DNA of 12,528 nt, taken from NCBI GenBank assembly GCA_030248135.1, contig JASANC010005397.1:1-12528 (forward strand), given 5' to 3'. Positions 1 through 8,599 of the stretch are shown here, in pieces (position 1 is the stretch's first letter; each line of letters starts with the position of its first letter). This DNA is from Theristus sp. LFF4_11 (lineage: Eukaryota; Nematoda; Chromadorea; Monhysterida; Xyalidae). The translations under genes and the position numbers were made by a program. Under the pieces are notes generated by a model that did no database searches, was not told where the DNA came from, and saw nothing but the letters and a program-made list of their open reading frames with translations.

Positions 1-617
1 GATTACCGTAACCGGATAACCGGTAAATACAAAGTGGTCATATTTTTCTAGCGCGTAGTTTCAGAACTTTGTACAATCAGTTCACTGATTGGTTGCGTGT
101 CGCAGCCCATTTATTTCCATATAGAACGCCAGTATTGGAATCTGGGTTTTGAATTGTTTGCTTTTTTCAATCAAAAACAACAAAGATGACGCTTTCTCAA
201 AGTTCCACATAAGGTGTAGAAAATTAGGGGTCGTAAACTTGTTATCAGGCCTATTTTTGAATTCTAAACGTGTTTTGACGACTCTTTATCACACATCTGA
301 AGGTTCTACCGCACACGCGTTCACACGCAGTTTTCACAATTTTTCTTTTTTTTTAGTTGGTGTTGGTTCAATGTCCAACCGTATTATTTCAGTCAACCTA
401 CTGCCCAACACCAGCAATCATAAATTATCATGGATTCTTTCAAAGAACTGAAAGGCAAGTTTGAAGATCAAATAAAACACACGCTAGAGGAATCAGTGTC
501 GCAAAAAAACTGCCACCAAATTCAGAAAAAAGGAGGAAAGAAAGAATCGTTTCAGGAAGCAACAACGAATTTGAATTTGACGATCATGGACAGGCACAGC
601 CGAAGGTTCTGGCCAGC
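1..617. other. Upstream region and unresolved 5' end of gene 1
   Basis: This stretch has no recognisable domain. Open frames at 149-451 and 430-651 have no family resemblance and do not splice in phase to the real PhyH exon. The reading frame of that exon (codons starting at multiples of 3) is open from 465 to 658. In that frame, residues just before the ATG at 618 include FEFDD and a GQAQPK stretch, so the true exon may extend upstream. Possible acceptors are ttcag ending at 525 and ttcag ending at 555. Both would need an upstream exon ending in phase 1; from the ATG at 430 I found no GT donor that supplies this. No convincing TATA box or promoter is visible. Confidence 0.4.
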
Positions 618-3600
618 ATGCGCGACTCGTTTCACAGCAGCGGATTTGTGATAGTCAGGTGGAATTGTACAACGTTCAATAACGGCAATTCGCCAACAAA
701 AACAGGCGTCCGGTTACCTGTCCTGTCCTGTCCGCCTAGTGTACCGCATACCGGGACACGGACACCGCGAGGGACATTCAGCCCAGGCAAACAGGAACTC
801 GGACCCTTGCTCGGACACTTGTTTATTTAGATTTGCGGATCATTCCGGCCTATTTGAATCTGACATGTTGATTGGTTGCATCGAGCCGCTTGGTACCACT
901 AGTGACCAATAGTTTAAACGCAGCACAATCAGCTGATTGCTTGTCATTCTGATTCAGATGCCCAGTTGGTCATTGGCTGAATGTTTTGAAGTTAAAAAAA
1001 TGAAGTTTTTGAATTTTTGTTTATTTTAGAAAACTGTTCAACAAGCTGGAGATTGAAAAAGTGCTGCGCACGTTGAGTGACGCGAAACATTTCGAGGACG
1101 CAACGTTCGCGGTTGGTGACGCGCAGCGCACGCAGTACCGCCAGGTGGGTCGCACAAAATTAGCCAACTTTTGCCCTTTTTTCTGGTCAATGACCCAAAT
1201 TTCAATTCAGACCCAGTGGCAAGAGCCAGGCACAGACATGGTTGGCAGACTGTCGGGCAACGCCAAGGTGGCAGGCCTTGCGAAACAGGTGATGATGGTC
1301 GAAAAAACGCTTTTCAAGAGTTCGCATGCAAAGTGAACACACTTGAAAATTAGCTGCTTTTAGCGTTAGTAACACATTTAATCTTTTCAAAAATTTGAAG
1401 TGTGCACCCCGGTGTGTGTAAATGGCTCACTTGCTGGTCCAACCGGACAATCCAAGCGGTTGTGTATAATGACTTGGTGATCGGCGAGACGCATTTGGTT
1501 ATTATTCCTTTGTTTTGAGGTCAACGTTATTTGTTTAGACTGTTGCCGATAAAACCAAGCTTTCGAAAAAAAACTGCACTTTACTTCAGCTTAGCGAAAA
1601 CGACCGACACGATATTAGATAGAAAGACGGATAAAACCAGCGAAAAACTATTGTTTTAACGAGAAAACAACTGGCAACTGGCACCCTAACTACGAACACC
1701 CACAGCTTATACAACAAGAACAACCAATCAACGTAGAGAATGCAGAAGCACCCACCAAACACGGCCACAATTATCAATCAGAAGCGAGTAGCTTAGCGTC
1801 TGCACGCACGCATCTTGTTATACGCAGTCACGCCGCACACTCTCAGCACGCATAGAGACTACTGTCGCAAGGCCAAAGCACGAGGCTCAAGTATGGGACA
1901 TCACAAATTGTTTCCTTCGTTTCTAGCTGCTGGGCGCTGGTGACCTGTACATGGCAAACGGCAAATTCGTCCATAAAAAGCCAAACTCAGGTGGCCAACT
2001 GCAGTGGCACCAGGACTTCGGGTGAACATTTGGGCAGCTTTTTCGATTAACTTGGTGATATCAAAATCTGTTTTATGTGTTTCTCCTTTTCCAGACATTG
2101 GTTCGTCAGCTACGATTTCATCACCGTCATTGTCGCCATGACCAAGAGCGACCGAGAGAACGGCGGCATACAGGCAAGCGGATGTCTGTCTGTCAGTTTT
2201 GAATTTTATTCTTTTTTTACTTTCTGTTATTGTCATCAATGAAACGCCATACTTTTGTTCCGATTTTTGTCACGTTCTGTGTTGCAGATCATTGAGCATG
2301 GCCACCAGTACGGTCGTCCCGAGCACATCGAGCTCAACGGGCAGTCCACGTTGCACCCGCACAGCGTGCAGATGATGCTCACCGTTGGTGCATGTTGATC
2401 GTTGGAGATCGTGTAGTTTAGAAAACAGATGCGAACATACACACATGAATGGAACATTTTCAAATCTCGAGTCACCATACACATATTGGGTCGCGGGACC
2501 AGGCAAACAGAGAGTGTACCGGCTGACCGAAGAAAAACGTCGATGGTCAAGTGGTCTACTCTGGGCGTACGTGGGTTCGAATCCCACTCGAGATCAAAAA
2601 ATTTTTGCGATGATGTTCGCTGTATGTTTGCCAGATCGATATCGAACGTTAACAAATCGAGCGCCAAGACCGACAGACCCTGTCTGCACTTCTCTGATGA
2701 TCACTTTTTATGACAAATGTTCTCATTAATCTGTCTGGCTTTTTTAATTTTATTTTCCTGCTGTGTGACTTTTTTTAAAACAACCAAAGTCGCCCTGCAG
2801 AAACACGCAATGCTGAATGTTGACCTAGCGGCTGGCGATGTAGTGTTCTTTCACGGCAACATGCCACACAAGAGCGAGGGCAATTACAGGTGCTGTTGAT
2901 TTGTTGTTGGTTTTGCTGGAGATTTAGGCGATGTTTTTAGCCAGGGCTAACCCAGAGAAGAGAACGCTGTCAAGTAGGGCGCCCATCGAGTTTTCTCTGC
3001 CATTCAGTGCCTATGCACCCCTCGGCGGGGCTCGATCCCCCGAACGTACAGACAATTATCACCAGGCCACGAGGTTGACAAGGTGTTGATGATCGGCTCT
3101 ACTTTTCAGCTGCGATTGGTTGTCCCGTGCATGGTGCACGGGACAACGATGGTGCATGGTACACTAAGCAATCAGTCAGCAGAAAGATTTTTTCCTGAAA
3201 ATAGTCATCGTATTTTTTTACAGCTGACAATCTTTCTTTATTTTTCAGTGAACACGAACGCATCAACATCATCTTCAACTTTGTGGCACGCAGCAATCAG
3301 ATTGACGCGCAGATTGGCAAAACAGTCAATATTCGCGGCCAGTACCCGGTATGTGTCATTGAGATTTTCAAAATACAACATGTTACTACTGCTCTCTGAT
3401 TGGCTGCATTGTCCATTATTGTTGCAATGTAAACAGCAATTACTTGTCAATGAAATTGCCAAAAATTACACGACAAAAGATAACGCGGAAACATTTTACT
3501 TCGGGTGAAACGTGTCCAAATTGGACGTTTAAACGACCAAGCCAAAATTTGAGAGCTTATATTCAAATTTCAAACATTTTGAAACGCAAAAAAAGGTGTT

Positions 3601-3718
3601 CAACGCGCTGTGCGGTGACTTTGAGTTGCACGAATTTGACGCGAACGCCATCAAGGACTGCAACGACTACAGCATGCATAAGCGACGCTTTTTGGACGTG
3701 AATGCAAACAGTGATTGA
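618..3718 (+). CDS. Phytanoyl-CoA dioxygenase (PhyH) family protein, 9 exons
   Basis: Predicted non-haem Fe(II)/2-oxoglutarate oxygenase. Exons read: 618-658, 1030-1144, 1211-1288, 1927-2021, 2095-2173, 2288-2387, 2790-2889, 3249-3348, 3596-3718. Phases agree at every junction and the total is 831 nt (276 aa), a usual length for the family. Counting from the ATG at 618, the metal triad is His106 and Asp108 (WHQDFG, exon 4) plus His196 (MPHKSEGN, exon 7). Arg207 (HERINIIFN, exon 8) is the expected 2-oxoglutarate-binding arginine. Family landmarks appear in order: LLGAGDLYMANGK, the HxD motif, SDRENGGIQ, GHQYGR, AGDVVFFHGN. No signal peptide is seen, so it is probably intracellular. The substrate cannot be told; family members hydroxylate lipids, alkaloids or other small molecules. 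Weak points: the start, the exon 6/7 junction (2387 to 2790, or 2383 to 2801), and the exon 9 acceptor, which is purine-rich. Confidence 0.85.
659..1029 (+). other. Intron 1 of the PhyH gene with a GTCC/GGAC-rich segment
   Basis: The intron runs from the CAG|gtgg donor at 659 to a ttttag acceptor at 1028-1029. It splits an arginine codon (AG|A), giving FVIVR-KLF across the junction. Positions 705-815 are unusually GC-rich for an intron here and are full of gtcc, cggac and gggac words. That resembles part of the large intron of gene 2 near 7970-8060, but no clean alignment can be made by eye. Confidence 0.5.
2174..2287 (+). other. GC-AG intron in the PhyH gene
   Basis: Exon 5 ends ...GGC GGC ATA CAG and is followed directly by gcaagc; the next exon starts after ttgcag at 2288. 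Joining in phase 0 gives ENGGIQ-IIEHGHQYGR, which fits the PhyH pattern where the ENG motif is followed by a GSH-like turn and GR. CAG|GCAAG is the standard consensus for the minor GC donor class spliced by the major spliceosome. No in-frame GT donor nearby gives as good a protein. Confidence 0.75.
2537..2594 (+). repeat. tRNA-like relic (truncated tRNA pseudogene or SINE head)
   Basis: A perfect T-arm (GTGGG, loop TTCGAAT, CCCAC) contains an intact polymerase III B-box, and a D-arm-like ggtcaagtggtc precedes it. The flanks acgtcga and tcgagat pair at five of seven positions as an acceptor stem. The element is only about 58 bases and lacks a proper anticodon arm, so it is not a working tRNA. 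It lies inside intron 6 of the PhyH gene. It does not carry the body shared by the four SINE copies in this window. Confidence 0.6.
2921..3075 (-). repeat. SINE-like element, copy A
   Basis: On the minus strand it reads a tRNA-like head, then the body motif shared with three other copies: a block ending in aggcactgaatg, then agaaaactcgatgggcgccc, then tctgggttagccctggct, then aaaaacatcgcctaaa. The head holds ggggGATCGAGcccc, which looks like a tRNA T-arm with a diverged B-box. It lies antisense in intron 7 of the PhyH gene. The 5' limit near 3075 is approximate and I could not define target site duplications. Confidence 0.7.
3119..3147. repeat. Perfect 13-base palindrome with 3-base loop
   Basis: The arms GTTGTCCCGTGCA and TGCACGGGACAAC are exact reverse complements around TGG. 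It sits just beyond copy A of the SINE in intron 7 of the PhyH gene. It is followed at once by a second ggtgcatggt, so a small local duplication is likely. Function is unknown; it could form a hairpin in the pre-mRNA or bind a dimeric protein. Confidence 0.7.
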
Positions 3719-3802
3719 AAAGTACTGGATATTTTCAATGCGACAGTCATTTTGATTTTTGTTTGGTTCGGGGAATTATCGACATCTTTTGAGAGGCAAG
3801 AA

Positions 3803-3957
3803 TCACGTAGGTGTGACGTACTTAAAAAGCTGCCTTTTTGTAAAATCAGTTATTCCAGAGTAATATATCGTGCGGATGCGCGAGCCAATCCGCAAGTAGC
3901 GAACCTCGTATAAACCACTACTCGTGTTGGAGTGAAACTCGCTGCCCATGGGTGCGC
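3803..3957 (-). CDS. Candidate unrecognised minus-strand exon
   Basis: On the minus strand an acceptor-like caaggtag at 3958 is followed by an open frame to a stop at 3803. It contains an ATG at 3949, with 48 codons from there. The stretch GLYEVRYLRIGSRIRTIYY alternates hydrophobic and polar residues and uses CGC/CGG arginine codons as the true exons here do. It reads like beta strands, but I recognise no family. It could be the last exon of a minus-strand gene whose other part is the GC-rich block at 4193-4437. Chance openness is also possible. Confidence 0.22.
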
Positions 3958-4192
3958 CTACCTTGAATAGACTTTCGATAACTGACCAACGCATATGCTT
4001 CCAAACAACAGAAAAGGACAACACTGTTGATGTTTTTTTGCTTTGTGATGCAGAGAACTGCTAGAAATGCATGTGCTTCTTGTCACTGTACACACTGGGC
4101 ATGCAAAAATCTGCACACAATGAGACATACGAAAGGGCAACTTATCGATTGGTGCTGACTACCGAACGATAAGGCTCGTGTTGCACACCTAG

Positions 4193-4437
4193 TCAACTAT
4201 TATAAAAACGATCTGGCAAGTTGCTGATTTGGCGATTCACAGCTCCTCCGGGGGCAGCGAAGCCAGGCCGCCGGCTAAACCCGGGGGTCGTGGCCGAGTC
4301 CGGCTTTGGGGTTGCCGGAGCAGTGTAACCTGTGCGTCCCCCGTGTTTCGCTGGGTGTGTGGTTGGCGCGGATGAAGCAGGCCCATAACTATTACCCATG
4401 GTAATAGGGGCTTGTGGCTGGGTCGCCACCGCCCTTT
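4193..4437 (-). CDS. Candidate low-complexity (Pro/Ala/Thr/Ser-rich) minus-strand exon
   Basis: Positions 4240-4437 are abruptly GC-rich against AT-rich flanks, as real exons here are. One minus-strand frame is open throughout and reads a Pro, Ala, Thr, Ser and Gly-rich segment (TQPQAPITMGNSYGPASS..., then PGFSRRPGFAAPGG) ending at a stop at 4193. There is no well-placed ATG at its start. It would need an upstream exon joined at an acceptor-like aaaaaag near 4437. A second minus frame is open to 4237, so the frame choice is uncertain. No domain is recognised. Confidence 0.27.
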
Positions 4438-4629
4438 TTTTAATTTTTGGAAAAACGTTTTAGGAAAGATTCGCTCATTTACCAACCTTAAAAACCAACC
4501 TTACTTAGCTCAGTTGCACAAGTTCAAAAAATGCCTGAAAGGCATAAAAAGGCTAAATATTATTTCAGATTGTGAGAGACACAAGGTTTATTCCAGATAA
4601 TGCATTTATAAAAACTGGGGGAACAAAAA

Positions 4630-4715
4630 TGGGTGGAAACAGAAATAATATCAGCGCCTGGACAACGACAAAAATGTATTGATTGGCGCAAATATTATTT
4701 TTGCGTTTCCACCCA
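4630..4715. repeat. Imperfect inverted repeat, hairpin or MITE-like element
   Basis: The left arm (4630-4657, beginning TGGGTGGAAAC) pairs with the right arm (4685-4715, ending GTTTCCACCCA) over about 28 bases with a few mismatches and small gaps, around a loop of about 27 bases. The size matches a short miniature inverted-repeat element and the ends are the best-conserved part. No obvious target duplication flanks it, and it lies between genes. A stem-loop RNA precursor is an alternative reading. Confidence 0.55.
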
Positions 4716-5182
4716 ATATCGAACAAAAACCCGATTTGTAACGGCAACTTATTTGACTGCGTTTTTTTGCTCTTTTCAGTGCTCCAAACTCCAAACATCA
4801 TTGGCAATACATTTGGTGCAGGCAAGCGCTCAACACAGGTTGAATTTGAGATATACAGATCGGCTGACCGAAAAAAGAGCCAAAAACTTTTGCTCACTAC
4901 CCAAAACCTTGTTTACAGCTTCGGAGCCTGGAAAAATCTTTCCCTGCACAGAGTTGGAAATTCACAGACTCAGATTTGTGATGCAGCACAAAAACATTGG
5001 CCCGTTGTGGTGTCTCTTGTTGTTTTTCCTTTTACTTACGAAGTTGCGCACATTGTCCTGAAACGTCCTGTTTAGAGAGAAAAGAGCCGTTCCACAAAAA
5101 CAAACAATAGCTCAAAACATGAACAATAATCGAATAACGTGAAAGCTAATAAAGCTAAGAAAAAGCTAATAACAACGCAAAA

Positions 5183-5339
5183 ATGGACCCAGCGAAACTG
5201 GAGGTAGTGACGCCGAAAGAAGAGTTCGGCTTCGGGGTGCTGTGCTATCCGGCGGATCTGGCGATTTGTGGCGTCACGTCCAAGCTGATCGCGGTTGCCG
5301 ACGACACGAACGGCGTGGTCGTGTTCGATAAAACCGACG
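5183..5339 (+). CDS. Duplicate or alternative first coding exon of the NHL-propeller gene
   Basis: Starts ATG after gcaaaa and reads MDPAKLEVVTPKEEFG, then an NHL-type blade ending NGVVVFDKTDG. About 35 of 53 residues match exon 1 of the complete gene at 6005-6158. It ends GACG|gtcggt, the same phase-1 position and nearly the same donor as GATG|gtcgat at 6158. It could therefore be spliced straight to the exon at 6448, making an alternative N-terminus for the same protein. The start of the following intron also matches: gcacg, ctgattggct and ggtagt recur in order after both exons. No copies of exons 2-5 are found before 6005. The reading frame is intact, so it is either an alternative promoter/first exon or a recent partial duplication. 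Confidence 0.7.
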
Positions 5340-6004
5340 GTCGGTTTTTCTACCAAGATTACAAAATTCGCCAATCGTTTACAGCATGAAGTGTATAATT
5401 TTTTCAACACGCTGCAGGCACGACTGCTGATTGGCTCTGGTAGTTTCATGCATGACGTGGGAATTCAAATTTTGCAAAATGATCCGAGTCGCCTAAATAG
5501 GGCCAAGTCACTTTGGCAATTTTGAATTATTGCTAGATAAAGATTGAATCTAGTTTTCTTTCTCGTATGCAAACCCATATTGAGTCGAAGAAGCTAAAAA
5601 ATTGATAATAAGCGAATCATAACCACTTCGAGAAAATATATGTTCGTATTTTTAAAAGTGGTTCCCGATCCCGACTATAGTTGTTGACTGAACGAAACAG
5701 CATTTCTGCACAAAATCTGGTTTTGACCTAAATGCAACAACCAAGAATGCACTCTCAAATGCAGTCAACGTTTAGAATGCAGCGATGCTTCTCAGCTGAA
5801 ATCCAGAGCAGCTGAAGGCTTACTTCTAGAATAACAGTTATTGGTTTTTTGTTTACTATACCGAATGTTCTCGTAGTTTTTGGCGCCAGCCACTTTTCTG
5901 GTGTTTAAAATTGATTTTCTGCTGCGGCTTCACAACGTAATGTGCGTAAAATCAGTTTTTTTCTGGAAAAAAGTCTACCAAAGTCATAACATTTCGAGAA
6001 AACT
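5340..6004 (+). other. Spacer between the two first exons
   Basis: AT-rich sequence with no exon-like block. Its first roughly 120 bases resemble intron 1 of the complete gene downstream of 6158. Its last part must contain the promoter for the 6005 start if that exon is transcribed independently. A weak inverted pair, aaccactt near 5620 and aagtggtt near 5657, is present. No tRNA, SINE copy or clear TATA box was seen. Confidence 0.4.
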
Positions 6005-8599
6005 ATGGACCCCACGAAACTGGAGCGAGTCACTCCAAAACAGGAGTTTGGCAGTGAAGTGCTACAAGAGCCAACGGGCCTAGCGATTCTCAGGAGGACG
6101 GATTTGATTGCCGTAGCGGATGGGCCGAATGGAGTGGTCATTTTCGACAAAAATGATGGTCGATTAGCATTTTTTTCAGATTTCATAAAAAGGCATTTTT
6201 TTGCAATTCCACGTTTTTGCAGTATGTGGTGCACTTCAATAGGGCACGCACTGATTGGCTGGTTTGGTAGTGAAACAACAAATTTGAAAATGAAATTCTA
6301 GAAAAATTCTCTCGTTTTGTGCACTCTATTTCAGAAAAAAATGGCGCAGAAATCGTTGTTACATGAACGACAACCACTGACTGCTCTCTAAAAAAATCAA
6401 GCAGATATGCATCGGTCAAATCTTACAAATAAAAAAACCAGTTTCAGGTTCAGTGAAGCAGCACGTGAGCGACTTGAAGGACGCCGCGTCGATCTGCTAC
6501 AGCACGAACACGAACCAGCTGATTGTGGCGACGCTGGAGCCGAGGCTGTACTTCCTGGATGCGGCTGACAATTTTCGCCAAATCCGCGCAGCAAATTTTC
6601 ACGATGTGAGTTATCATCAGTCCGAAATCCAAACCCCATTTGCTCCAATTCCAAGTGACGTCTGATTCTGTGAAAGCAGGTCTCGCAAAAAATTCCAAAA
6701 AGTTCCAAAAAAGTTCCAAAAGTTCAAACAACTAAACATTTGGGTGTATTTGCTTTCAGGAGCCACAAGTTGACTCCGCTTATCCGAGGCGTTTAGCGGT
6801 CTGTGACGACCCGGACGGACGCGGCATGGGACTGCTGGTCTGCACTGGCGATAACACTCAGGCGGTCGTGTTTTATTACAGGTTTTGAAAAAAATGTCGA
6901 TTGTTCACTGGAATGTCGGATTACTTCAGTATCATTCTACATTGAATAGTTCAACTTGGGCAGCAGCATGGGCCACAGCAAAAAATGTACAATGCCACTA
7001 CAAACTGTGGTTCAAACTCACCGATGCAACCATGTGGGCAAGGAGCACAGAAAAGAAGACACGACAGTTGCTAGCTATGTACATTCCACTTAGAAGCAAG
7101 GCCCCGTTGCTCAGTTTCATTAAAGTGGCACAAGCACCACAACTGCTCGAACGAACAAACCATTCATCGGATGTGTTGCTGATGCATACACGCAGAGAGA
7201 GAAAAAACTGCATCATGCACTACTTGAAAACCGTCTGCACTGCATCCTGCAATACATACAGGGTGAACCAAAAAAGGTTCCAATTTCAAAATGCTTGTGC
7301 TGCGGTGTTTCGAGCTGAAAATTGGAACCTTTTTGGTTCACCCTGTATTTAAAAAAACGATCTTTTTCTCGTGCGCACAGGCCGGACACGGACACGTGGA
7401 CGCTTCTGGACGAGTTCCGCGGGTTGGCCGAGTGGGTGAGCGTGTTTCCGAGCGCGAACGAGCGAACACGACGGACGAAACTGGAGATGCTGATCACTTG
7501 CTGGGACGAGACGTTGGACTGGTACGTCACCAAGTTGACGGTCGATCGGCGAACGCTGCAACTCGAACGGCGACAGACGGTGGTGCTGCCGAACACGCAG
7601 TTCATCAATGACCCCTGGGTCGCCTATGCCGACGCGGACGCTGAGGTGGGTGTTGTTAAAGAGTTTAGTCGATGTTTTTAGCTAGGGATACACCAGAAAA
7701 GCGTACAGCACGCCGTCGAGTAGGGCGCCCATCGAGTTTTCTTTGTCGTTAAGTGCCTGTACACCCCTTGGCGGGGCTCGAGGTGGGTGGCCGTGGGTGC
7801 ACCCGAGGTGTCGCGGAGTACAAGCTGGTGCCCGGACACTCCCGGCCCGGATGCGCACCGGCTAAAAATCAAGTGACAAAAACTAAAAGAATGATGTAAC
7901 CACGATTTCAACTGACCGTCATCGAGGGTATTGCCACAAACACCGGCTGAATAAGAATGCGCCGAACTGATGTCCGGTGTCGTGTTGTTCGCCGGGGCGT
8001 CTGTCCCCCTTTGTGTCCTGTCCCGCGAGGGGCAGGTATCCGGGAACTAAAAGTGGCTCATCAGTGGTGAAAAGCGAAACCACGCACGGCGAAACCATGC
8101 AGCTACTTTCTTTCCGGTACAGGACACAACGGCGGACACGAGCACCTCTCATGGTTTCAACAGCGAAGCCAATGTCAGTGACAATTGAAAACTTGAAAAA
8201 ATTCCCACTCACTCTAAGAATTTTACCGCTGCTATAAAATCAGACTTTAGTGAATTCCGCTTTTCATTCGTCTCTACTCTGCACTATGTACGTAGATCAT
8301 CACCCAAAACATTAAAAATCTGCTTTCTCAAGTTATTTCGGCAACAATTATTATGCCAACTCTTGCAAACCAAATTATGCGGGCCGCAGGTGTACGTGTA
8401 CTGCAGCAAGACGGGCTACATCTGGCAGATGACCAGCGTCGACCAGCAGGAGCATTACGTCGCGGCCAACATGGTCGCCATCATCAGCGCCGGCCAGTCG
8501 GTCGGCATCGACTCGGAGGGCGCCGACTTCTGGATCACTTGCGGCTCGGATCGAATGCTGAAGAAGTATTTTCTCGTGAAAAAGGCCGCGAAAACGTGA
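6005..8599 (+). CDS. NHL/beta-propeller repeat protein, 5 exons
   Basis: Exons: 6005-6158, 6448-6605, 6760-6881, 7381-7645, 8390-8599; 909 nt, 302 aa. Phases 1, 0, 2, 0 agree at all junctions. The GAT|gtgagt donor and ctttcag acceptor are strong. The first blade is NHL-like: EPTGLAI (residues 22-28), LIAVADGPNGVVIFDK (about 34-49). Similar strand-turn units follow at roughly 62-90 (ASICYSTNTNQLIVAT...YFLD), 117-144 (RLAVCDD...LLVCTGD...VVFYY), 182-200 (MLITCWDETLDWYVTKL), 224-246 (WVAYADADAEVYVYCSKTG) and 270-293. This suggests about six blades, enough for a complete propeller. There is no signal peptide or membrane segment, so it is probably cytosolic and a binding scaffold. There is no RING or B-box as in TRIM-NHL proteins. 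The last intron is 744 bases and holds a SINE copy; intron 3 holds a mariner-type MITE. The protein has no name I recognise. Confidence 0.83.
7259..7345. mobile_element. Mariner-type MITE with TA target duplication
   Basis: Terminal inverted repeats of about 30 bases run CAGGGTGAACCAAAAAAGG... inward from 7259 and its reverse complement outward to 7345. They differ only by single-base length changes in the A/T runs. TA flanks both ends (7257-7258 and 7346-7347). The CAGGGTG start and TA duplication are typical of the Tc1/mariner group. About 25 bases separate the arms, so there is no room for a transposase and the element must be moved in trans. It lies in intron 3 of the NHL-propeller gene. 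Confidence 0.85.
7661..7785 (-). repeat. SINE-like element, copy B
   Basis: On the minus strand it carries the same body as copy A: the CTCGAGCCCCGCC block, aggcacttaacga, agaaaactcgatgggcgccc, a diverged ctggtgtatccctagct, and taaaaacatcgactaaa. It begins 15 bases after the exon 4 donor (7646) of the NHL gene and lies antisense to it. The tRNA-like head beyond 7785 is diverged or replaced, so the 5' limit is uncertain. Confidence 0.65.
7786..8389 (+). other. Remainder of the last intron of the NHL gene, with a GC-rich segment
   Basis: The proximal part (to about 8160) is GC-rich for an intron, with gtcc and ggac words, such as atgtccggtgtc at 7973. It also has a near-direct repeat, gcgaaaccacgca / gcgaaaccatgca near 8082-8103. 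The distal part is AT-rich and ends at the acceptor gggccgcag (8388-8389), which has a weak pyrimidine tract. No coding block with family resemblance was found. Confidence 0.35.

Larger units (their letters stand above)
3719..5182. other. Intergenic region between the PhyH gene and the duplicated NHL first exon
   Basis: About 1.46 kb without a recognisable + strand gene. It contains two weak minus-strand coding candidates (near 3803-3957 and 4193-4437, listed separately) and one hairpin (4630-4715). From about 4633 to 5075 several overlapping frames on both strands are open at once, but none has a family resemblance or exon-like base use. Any 3' untranslated part of the PhyH gene and the promoter of the following gene must lie here; no clear polyadenylation signal or TATA box is visible. 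Confidence 0.4.

Noticed and set aside
430..651. ATG at 430 (MDSFKELKGK...) as the PhyH start
   Set aside because: It is in another frame than the true exon, and I found no GT donor that brings it in phase to acceptors at 525 or 555.
2236..2667. Minus-strand open frames including an EPTYAQSRPLDH-like stretch
   Set aside because: They are antisense shadows of the tRNA-like relic at 2537-2594 and of PhyH exon 6. Antisense T-arm sequence is a known source of such false proteins.
4633..5075. Long overlapping + strand open frames of 142 and 130 codons
   Set aside because: Both frames and part of the minus strand are open together, base composition is intron-like, the 5' part overlaps the hairpin, and no family resemblance is seen.
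6885..7352. 155-codon + strand frame in the NHL gene
   Set aside because: It lies wholly in intron 3 (6882-7380), has no family resemblance, and its end is the MITE.
7213..7608. Minus-strand frame of 131 codons over the NHL exon 4
   Set aside because: Shadow of the + strand exon and the MITE. The + strand frame splices in phase on both sides.
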